NCBI GenBank assembly: GCA_012517475.1
Contig: JAAYUV010000103.1
Coordinates: 1-36,419, forward strand
Origin: Peptococcaceae bacterium
GTDB taxonomy: Bacteria > Bacillota > Desulfitobacteriia > Desulfitobacteriales > Syntrophobotulaceae
Length of the DNA: 36,419 nt
Direction: 5' to 3'
The position numbers and the translations under genes were made by a program. Shown here in pieces: positions 31,488-36,419 of the stretch. Positions within the stretch are counted from its first letter, which is position 1. Every line of letters begins with the position of its first letter. The notes beneath the pieces are model-generated. The model did not search any database. It worked only from the letters and a program-made list of their open reading frames with translations, and was not told the origin of the DNA.

Positions 31488-32048
31488 ATGAATAATAAAA
31501 TGAAGAAATGGCTGACTGTCATCGGTTGTCTCGCCATCTGTGCAGTATTGGTGGTACTGATTGGGCAGCAGTTCAAAAGTCCAAAACCGGTGGACAATCC
31601 GCACCCACCTCAAAGCTCCGATGTGAGCAATGTGACAGTAGACCCGAAGGTTCCGCAAAATACAGAGAAAGAAAAAGATGTCACCATAGCCCCTTCTGAC
31701 ACCACCCAGCCGACAAGCACCGACAATGGTGCGGTTTCCAGTGGTACCGAGCAGACTATCCAGGGTGATGTATCCAAGCCGGAATATACCGAGGAACAGC
31801 TCAAAAATCCTGAACAGAAGCCCAACGGCGATGAAGTTACGGAACAGGATAAGCCTGTCGACCATGATAAAGTGGAAAAGCCCAAGACTACTCCAAAAAG
31901 CGACGGCCAGCCGCATGGCGGCGATACCAAGGACGGTAAAATCTACGTGCCGGGTTTTGGATGGATTAATGATCAAGGCGGTGGTGGACAGGGTACCGTT
32001 GGTAAAAGCGATGGCGATATCAATAAGCAAGTTGGTACAATGGACTGA
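31488..32048 (+). CDS. Membrane-anchored Pro/Thr/Lys-rich linker protein
   Basis: 186 aa from ATG 31488 (AGGAGG site). One N-terminal hydrophobic segment (WLTVIGCLAICAVLVVLIGQ, about residues 8-27) is followed by about 110 residues of Pro/Thr/Asp/Lys-rich, low-complexity sequence. It ends in a small Gly-rich C-terminal domain (GKIYVPGFGWINDQGGGGQG). A Cys occurs in the hydrophobic segment, but no clear lipobox. The layout suggests a stalk that spans the cell wall with a short outer module. It resembles DUF6550-type proteins of conjugative elements; function not established. Confidence 0.65.
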   Translation: MNNKMKKWLTVIGCLAICAVLVVLIGQQFKSPKPVDNPHPPQSSDVSNVTVDPKVPQNTEKEKDVTIAPSDTTQPTSTDNGAVSSGTEQTIQGDVSKPEYTEEQLKNPEQKPNGDEVTEQDKPVDHDKVEKPKTTPKSDGQPHGGDTKDGKIYVPGFGWINDQGGGGQGTVGKSDGDINKQVGTMD

Positions 32049-32065
32049 ATAGCAGAGATCTAAAA

Positions 32066-32096
32066 GGCACGGTTGAAAGTTACCGTGCCTCAATTT
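32066..32096 (+). terminator. Hairpin after the linker protein gene
   Basis: GGCACGGT/ACCGTGCC (32066-32073 and 32082-32089), an 8-base loop, then TCAATTTTT. It lies 17 bases after the stop. Confidence 0.75.
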
Positions 32097-32116
32097 TTGA
32101 AAAACAGGAGGACAGG

Positions 32117-33802
32117 ATGAAAAAAGTAATTAGAATCACATTCATACTACTGCTGACACTGTCCATGCTTTTTCCCATAAATGCTTTTGCAGATACAGGC
32201 GGCAGTGGAAACATTGACGGCGGCGGAGGCGGGATGGGCAGCGGAACCAGCACAAACACATGGAGCCCCGGTAACGAAGGCGTTCGCATTACTGTGGTTC
32301 GAGCAAGTGATCATACTGTTGTGACAACTCCTATCGATTTAACAAACAAATCCCCCAATAATATTAAAGTGCATTTTGGAAAGACAAGCAAGCTGCAATA
32401 TAATGCAGGGAGTGCTTTGACGGCCATGACAAGTAAATACCAATATATTAATCCGCCACAGGCTATGCCGCAAATTATCAGCACCAATGGTAGCAACAAT
32501 ATTGAAGCAATCAAGAAATACTTTTGTTCAGAATACATCGTACAGATGATTGCCAATCACACAGGCATGGATTATGACATCCTCATCGGCGGAGAGTATA
32601 AAATTCTTTTGGAACCCATCGCCTACTACAAATTTGAAGGTGTTATGATTGCCACCACCGCTACCGAAGCTGCGCTCTACGATGAGCAGACAAGCGGCCT
32701 TTTAAGGCGGCGTATGGTGTCCCTTACTCATAAGAATTTGCCCCTCGCCATGTTTCTTGAAGTAAGTGATCTCGGTTATCCCGCATGGGGAGGAAGCAGG
32801 ACAAGCGCCGCTTCTAATGCGGACATCAAGTCCAGCCTTGGGCTTGGCATTGTCCGTTTTACAGAAAGGCCGGAGGAACCTCAGATTGACGCCTACGATT
32901 ATGAGTACCGTGTGAATACGGATGTCATTACGGCAATCAGAGTCAGCGGCGGTCAATCCGACCCCGACAGGCCCACCCGTGTCAGCTTTAATATCGGTGG
33001 GCGAACCTACAACGTGGATAATGTTTATTATCCTGAAGGAGACAGTCAGCTTGCGTGGGTAAAATGGAAAACCCCGGATACTGAGCAGACATTGACAATC
33101 CATGTGACGGTATCCGGTCCCGGAAGCACCGCCAAAACCGCCCTCAATGTAAAAATCGTTGATCTTGACAAAAATTCTCCGCCTAATCCCGTAGCCGATG
33201 ACCGCAACGACAGCTACCGTATCGCCGCTGTTCCGAACAGAGCGATAAAAAGCACGGCAAATTGGAGTGTTTGGCGGCCGTGGTGGCAGGAGTACTGGGT
33301 GTGGCATGGGGATGATGAGGATGGATATTGGTGCGATCACGGATGGTGGGAATTTGACCTGGATCGCTACAGTGCCAGCCTGACCGCTGCCATGAGTATC
33401 AAGTGTGACATCCGCAATCCTACTGCCAGCGGGAGGACAATGAAATCGGGATACGGCATCAATCAGACAGTTATCGGAAGTGTCAGCTCCAACCAAAGCT
33501 CAGCAGTTACTCAGCCGCAGAATGCGGTCAGCTACTTCCCGGAGTTTGGTTATGAAACCTACTGGCGGCTTTTAGAACGTATGGGTTCGGGGCGGTTTGA
33601 ATTTCAACGTAATCCTTATTCCACTTACAAAAATCGCACTCATTTCAGCCCGATTTGGATGCCTGATGGAGCCTATACCGTTAACACTTGGCTCATTGAT
33701 GGGTGGACGCCGGATGGGATGCTGTCCGCCAACCTCACTGACTCCCTTACAATTCGCGGGAATTTGTGGAGCGACTGGCATGTCGCCCCCCTCAATCCTT
33801 AA
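32117..33802 (+). CDS. Large secreted surface protein of the pilus locus
   Basis: 561 aa from ATG 32117 (AGGAGGACAGG site). A clear signal peptide (MKKVIRITFILLLTLSMLFP, cleavage near NAFA-DT at about residue 26) is followed by a Gly-rich segment (GNIDGGGGGMGSGTS). Middle regions are strand-rich (VITAIRVSGGQSDPDRPTRV, TLTIHVTVSGPGSTAKTALN). At about residues 385-412 there is a dense Trp cluster (WSVWRPWWQEYWVWHGDDED, then GYWCDHGWWEFD). It has no LPxTG motif or C-terminal anchor. A pilus-tip adhesin or mating-pair factor is a plausible role from the locus, but no family is recognised. Confidence 0.68.
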   Translation: MKKVIRITFILLLTLSMLFPINAFADTGGSGNIDGGGGGMGSGTSTNTWSPGNEGVRITVVRASDHTVVTTPIDLTNKSPNNIKVHFGKTSKLQYNAGSALTAMTSKYQYINPPQAMPQIISTNGSNNIEAIKKYFCSEYIVQMIANHTGMDYDILIGGEYKILLEPIAYYKFEGVMIATTATEAALYDEQTSGLLRRRMVSLTHKNLPLAMFLEVSDLGYPAWGGSRTSAASNADIKSSLGLGIVRFTERPEEPQIDAYDYEYRVNTDVITAIRVSGGQSDPDRPTRVSFNIGGRTYNVDNVYYPEGDSQLAWVKWKTPDTEQTLTIHVTVSGPGSTAKTALNVKIVDLDKNSPPNPVADDRNDSYRIAAVPNRAIKSTANWSVWRPWWQEYWVWHGDDEDGYWCDHGWWEFDLDRYSASLTAAMSIKCDIRNPTASGRTMKSGYGINQTVIGSVSSNQSSAVTQPQNAVSYFPEFGYETYWRLLERMGSGRFEFQRNPYSTYKNRTHFSPIWMPDGAYTVNTWLIDGWTPDGMLSANLTDSLTIRGNLWSDWHVAPLNP

Positions 33803-33825
33803 TAAAATATCAGAAAAAGAGCAAG

Positions 33826-33855
33826 GCTGCAGAAGTATTTCTGCGGTCTTTTCTT
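33826..33855 (+). terminator. Hairpin after the surface protein gene
   Basis: GCTGCAGAA/TTCTGCGGT (two G-T pairs) with loop GTAT, followed by CTTTTCTT, starting 24 bases after the stop. Confidence 0.65.
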
Positions 33856-33876
33856 AACTTTGGAAAGGTGGTCTTT

Positions 33877-34218
33877 ATGAAGAAATACAAGAAAACAGCT
33901 CTTGTTTTGACTTTTGCCCTCATGGTAGCCTTTGCGTTTAGTACGACAGCATACGCCGCTCCGACCGGGGATGTGGCAGGGGCTATTGAGGGTACTTGGC
34001 GGGACGCCTCCGGTCAGATCAAGACGGTTGTCAACAACGTGGTGTTTCCCGCCATTGACCTCATTTTGGCAGTGTTCTTCTTTGCCAAATTGGGGATGGC
34101 GTATTTTGATTATCGGAAGCATGGTCAGTTCGAATGGGCCGCACCGGCTATTCTGTTCGCCTGCCTTGTGTTCACGCTGACGGCTCCGCTATATATCTGG
34201 ACAATTCTCGGAATGTAG
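33877..34218 (+). CDS. DUF3852-like small membrane protein, possible T4SS pilin
   Basis: 113 aa from ATG 33877 (GGAAAGGTGG site). The signal peptide (MKKYKKTALVLTFALMVAFA, with the cleavage motif TAYA-AP at residues 25-28) is followed by a short soluble part and two membrane segments (VVFPAIDLILAVFFFAKLGM, then AAPAILFACLVFTLTAPLYI). Signal peptide plus two membrane helices in about 110 residues is the plan of VirB2/TrbC pilins of type IV secretion. I recall the family as DUF3852, usual in Tn1549-like elements just upstream of the TrbL-like gene. It opens the transfer-channel part of the locus. Confidence 0.68.
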   Translation: MKKYKKTALVLTFALMVAFAFSTTAYAAPTGDVAGAIEGTWRDASGQIKTVVNNVVFPAIDLILAVFFFAKLGMAYFDYRKHGQFEWAAPAILFACLVFTLTAPLYIWTILGM

Positions 34219-34230
34219 GAGGAACAGTAT

Positions 34231-34665
34231 ATGACTACATTTGAAAAAGAACTGCGAAAGCTCTTCGACCATGATGCGATTTTTTCCGATACAAGGTTTG
34301 TCGGAAGAACTTGCTACGGAAAAATCAGTGATAGTCTCCGCATCCGTGCAGAATTTGTCACCTTGGGACATGCCAATCATTACGAAGCACTCAAAGTATC
34401 GCTTATCAACCGGAACGAAGGTGTAGTAGACAGTACCCTCCTTCGTTTTCAGGAAATTCTGGGAACAAAACCAGTAAACAATCCGAACTTTAAGGAAGGA
34501 GTCAGCCCGCACTTATGGGTGTATCAAGGCAAGCTGGAATGGTATGCCTATCAGCCAACCCCCGCAGATTTTGAAAAGCTCGCTGACGCTGTAGGCAATT
34601 ACCTGGAGGTTTTTCAGGAACCTACCCAGGATATGTCCAATGGTATGACGCAAACCATGGCGTGA
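34231..34665 (+). CDS. Unknown soluble protein with Met-rich tail
   Basis: 144 aa from ATG 34231 (GGAGGAACAGTAT upstream), 12 bases after the previous gene. It looks like one alpha/beta domain (FEKELRKLFDHDAIFSDTRF, IRAEFVTLGHANHYEALKVS, SPHLWVYQGKLEWYAYQPTP) and ends TQDMSNGMTQTMA. No membrane segment or Cys pair. Its position between two transfer-channel genes suggests an accessory transfer role, but I recognise no family. The tail is like that of four other proteins in the window. Confidence 0.65.
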   Translation: MTTFEKELRKLFDHDAIFSDTRFVGRTCYGKISDSLRIRAEFVTLGHANHYEALKVSLINRNEGVVDSTLLRFQEILGTKPVNNPNFKEGVSPHLWVYQGKLEWYAYQPTPADFEKLADAVGNYLEVFQEPTQDMSNGMTQTMA

Positions 34666-34694
34666 CAATGATTTTGTAGAATGCAAGATGGACG

Positions 34695-34727
34695 AACATA
34701 CCGCAAGTAAAACTGCGGTATGTTTTT
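34695..34727 (+). terminator. Hairpin before the TrbL-like gene
   Basis: AACATACCGCA/TGCGGTATGTT (34695-34705 and 34714-34724) with an 8-base loop and a run of five T, 29 bases upstream of the next start. It may attenuate expression of the channel genes. Confidence 0.82.
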
Positions 34728-34755
34728 AATATTTCTTGAGGGAGGTGAACCTCAA

Positions 34756-35661
34756 ATGTTCATATGGGACTTTGTCCTTGGAACCGTGATGGATCAGATC
34801 ATCGAATGGCTCTACGGACAGGTGGTCGGCTTTCTTGCCGACTTTTTTGCACAGATGGGAAACATGGGTGTGGAGTTGTTCTCCATGGAATGGGTACAGT
34901 CCATCGTATTGTTTTTTTCTTATCTGGCTTGGGCGCTGTACGGAACCGGACTTGTAGTCTCGGTATTTGAAACCGGCATTGAATACCAGCACGGCCGTGG
35001 CAGCATAAAGGACACCGCCTTAAACGCCCTCAAAGGTTTTATGGCGGTGTCTCTTTTTACAATCCTGCCGGTGGAGCTGTTCAAGCTGTCGGTTAATCTC
35101 CAGAGCAGCCTCACGGCGGGAATCACCGGCTATGGCACCAGCTTCAGCGACCTCGCCGGAAACATTATTGCAGAGCTTCGCGCTTCGCCGGACATCGGCG
35201 GCGCCATGGGTTCCGGTATCTTTGGAGGGATATCCGCTATTACAAGCCCTATCATGATGCTCTTTATGATTATCATGATGGGATATGCCGTGATTAAAGT
35301 GTTCTTTTCTAACTTAAAACGGGGAGGTATCTTGCTGATCCAGATTGCTGTGGGCAGCTTGTATATGTTCTCTGTTCCCCGTGGTTACATTGACGGATTT
35401 ATCCAATGGTGCAAGCAGATTATCGGTCTGTGCCTGACAACCTTTTTGCAGGCGACCATCCTTGCCGCGGGGCTTATGGTTCTGAGAACCCATGCCTTGC
35501 TGGGGCTTGGACTGATGTTGTCCGCCGGTGAAGTGCCGAGAATTGCCGGGGCCTTTGGCCTGGATACCAGCACAAAGGCAAATCTGATGTCTGCCGTTTA
35601 TACCGCACAGGCCGCTGTGAATACCACTCGAACCGTGGTACAGGCGGTAGCGCCGAAATAA
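34756..35661 (+). CDS. TrbL/VirB6-like conjugal transfer membrane protein
   Basis: 301 aa from ATG 34756 (GGAGGTGAACCTCAA directly upstream). It has about six hydrophobic segments, e.g. VQSIVLFFSYLAWALYGTGL (about 45-65), GFMAVSLFTILPVELFKLSV (about 93-113), SPIMMLFMIIMMGYAVIKVF (about 160-180) and LLIQIAVGSLYMFSVPRGYI. A loop with GRGSIKDTALNALK precedes the second. This matches the TrbL-like proteins of Tn1549-type elements, which form the inner-membrane channel of the conjugation apparatus. VirB4, expected downstream, lies beyond the truncated methylase and window end. Confidence 0.82.
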   Translation: MFIWDFVLGTVMDQIIEWLYGQVVGFLADFFAQMGNMGVELFSMEWVQSIVLFFSYLAWALYGTGLVVSVFETGIEYQHGRGSIKDTALNALKGFMAVSLFTILPVELFKLSVNLQSSLTAGITGYGTSFSDLAGNIIAELRASPDIGGAMGSGIFGGISAITSPIMMLFMIIMMGYAVIKVFFSNLKRGGILLIQIAVGSLYMFSVPRGYIDGFIQWCKQIIGLCLTTFLQATILAAGLMVLRTHALLGLGLMLSAGEVPRIAGAFGLDTSTKANLMSAVYTAQAAVNTTRTVVQAVAPK

Positions 35662-35680
35662 CTTTAGAAAGGAAAAGCCT

Positions 35681-36064
35681 ATGAAATTAATTTATGTGGC
35701 GTCCCCTTATGCCGGGGACGTTGAAAGAAATACGGAATTTGCCAAGAAAGCGTGTCGCCATGTGATGAATGAGGGGCACGCTTTTTTTGCGCCCCACTTG
35801 CTGTATCCCGCAATTCTGGATGAACATCAACCAAAGCAGCGTCAGCTTGGACTGGATATGGGGCTGGCCATGCTATCCCGCTGCGACGAGCTGTGGTGCT
35901 ACGGCGATCACATTTCACCGGGGATGTATCTTGAAATTGAGGAAGCGTCCAGACTTGGAATTCCGATACGCCGGGTCATGGAACAGAAAAACGGCTTCGC
36001 TATAGGTAAAGTAAAAGATAGCACACCGGTCAAGGCTCCTGCACAGTCTATGGAGATGGTCTGA
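35681..36064 (+). CDS. DUF4406 (nucleoside phosphate hydrolase-like) protein with Met-rich tail
   Basis: 127 aa from ATG 35681. The N-terminal strand and loop MKLIYVASPYAGDVERNTEF, the middle YPAILDEHQPKQRQLGLDMG and the segment CDELWCYGDHISPGMYLEIE are the signature of DUF4406. Its fold resembles 2'-deoxynucleoside 5'-phosphate N-hydrolases, and the pattern of Ser, Asp and Glu needed for such a site is present. It may change nucleotides or counter restriction; the substrate is unknown. The ending is APAQSMEMV. The stop codon overlaps the start of the cytosine methylase gene (TGATG), so both are coupled. Confidence 0.78.
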   Translation: MKLIYVASPYAGDVERNTEFAKKACRHVMNEGHAFFAPHLLYPAILDEHQPKQRQLGLDMGLAMLSRCDELWCYGDHISPGMYLEIEEASRLGIPIRRVMEQKNGFAIGKVKDSTPVKAPAQSMEMV

Positions 36065-36333
36065 TGTTGACCATGGGGAGCCTTTTCGATGGGATCGGAG
36101 GCTTCCCGCTGGCAGCGATACGCAACGGCATCACTCCTTTATGGGCAAGCGAGATTGAAGCCTTTCCCATCGAAGTAACAAAAATCCGATTTCCCGAAAT
36201 GCACCATGTCGGCGATATCACAAAGCTGAACGGAGCGAAGCTCCCGCCTGTGGATGTCATCTGCGGCGGCTCACCCTGTCAGGATTATGCCGAGGAAAAA
36301 GTTATCCCGAAGTTTAAGCCGCCACCCTTGTAG
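36064..36333 (+). pseudogene. Cytosine-5 DNA methyltransferase, truncated after catalytic Cys
   Basis: From ATG 36064 the sequence follows the family: motif I MGSLFDGIGGFPLAAIR (SAM binding), then the acidic SEIEAFPIEV, and motif IV VICGGSPCQD with the catalytic Cys (about residues 66-75). After CQD (about 36284) the expected continuation (L-S-x-A-G) is lost and the frame ends at 36333 in unrelated codons. The remaining three quarters of the enzyme, including the target recognition domain, are absent. The break coincides with the end of an open frame on the other strand, so an insertion, rearrangement or assembly join is likely. The product would be inactive. Confidence 0.8.
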
Positions 36334-36419
36334 GTAAAGGGGTCACGGTCAAAAACCTCGGGATAATAGAATGGCGTCCATAGTTTACTTGCATAATAAA
36401 AAGGCAGGTTTTCACCTGA
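36285..36419 (-). CDS. C-terminal end of an opposing gene (partial)
   Basis: A minus-strand frame is open from the window edge to TAA at 36287-36285: SGENLPFYYASKLWTPFYYP, then EVFDRDPFTYKGGGLNFGIT and FSSA, 44 residues. The aromatic, Gly-containing composition looks like real protein, but the family is not recognised. Its stop codon falls right at the point where the methylase sequence breaks, so the stop may come from methylase antisense sequence. It could belong to an element inserted in the methylase gene. Confidence 0.4.
   Translation of the reverse strand, partial: SGENLPFYYASKLWTPFYYPEVFDRDPFTYKGGGLNFGITFSSA

Noticed and set aside
32702-33496. 264-aa minus-strand frame inside the secreted protein gene
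   Set aside because: No start site; composition is that of an antisense shadow, and the plus strand has a signal peptide and continuous coding.
36283-36419. Group II intron insertion in the cytosine methylase
   Set aside because: No GTGCG-type 5' end is seen at the break, and the sequence after it reads better as the end of an opposing protein-coding frame.

Overview
The window looks like an accessory region of a Bacillota genome, most likely class Clostridia. Ribosome binding sites are strong AGGAGG types, tRNA-Ser carries an encoded CCA, and the right half holds gene families typical of clostridial integrative conjugative elements (DUF4314, YodL domain, DUF4320-like, DUF3852-like, TrbL-like, D12-class Dam, Dcm). 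No species can be named from the sequence. The middle (about 2-17 kb) is visibly more AT-rich than the right half, which suggests separate origins.

Layout. (1) 1-1744: the edge of a first mobile element, with a tyrosine-recombinase N-terminus running off the left end, the 3' remnant of another mobile-element gene, a tandem helix-turn-helix (HTH) protein, an orphan MNT nucleotidyltransferase and an intact tRNA-Ser(CGA). (2) 1745-16941: an AT-rich defence island. It starts with two overlapping tandem-HTH genes. It then carries two different Gabija-like pairs (OLD-family ATPase/TOPRIM nuclease plus UvrD-like helicase), all on the minus strand. Between the pairs lie a 376-aa protein whose C-terminus resembles the anti-CRISPR AcrVA2 family, a small antitoxin/GNAT toxin pair, and an insertion sequence with clear terminal repeats and target duplication. 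A DUF1413 gene, a remnant and an unknown gene close the island. (3) 16946-17002: a 3' fragment of a second tRNA-Ser(CGA), apparently an attachment-site scar. (4) 17003-36419: an integrative conjugative element. It begins with phased repeats and a fourth tandem-HTH gene, then a ParE/Phd toxin-antitoxin pair, an XRE-ImmA-PIN cassette and accessory genes including Dam. A nearly complete Tad/Flp-type pilus operon follows (pilin-like protein, CpaA peptidase, CpaB, TadZ, CpaF/TadA, TadB, TadC, two pseudopilins, an anchored linker protein and a secreted 561-aa protein). The type IV secretion part begins with a DUF3852-like membrane protein and a TrbL-like protein. The window ends in a DUF4406 protein and a truncated cytosine methyltransferase that meets an opposing open frame.

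How the parts may work together. The XRE/ImmA pair probably controls the element as in other Gram-positive conjugative elements. The Tad-like pilus may provide attachment for mating while the TrbL-like protein belongs to the transfer channel. Dam, Dcm and DUF4406 would help against host restriction, and the toxin-antitoxin pairs would stabilise the DNA. The two Gabija-like pairs would protect the host from phage or rival elements.

Most interesting observations: the two Gabija-like modules with identical gene junctions but different protein subfamilies; the AcrVA2-like protein beside them; four tandem-HTH paralogues placed next to tRNA-Ser/attachment signatures; a Met/Gln-rich C-terminal tail shared by five otherwise unrelated soluble proteins, a possible transfer or targeting tag; and a GEGYID-type motif shared by pilin-like proteins beside a prepilin peptidase.
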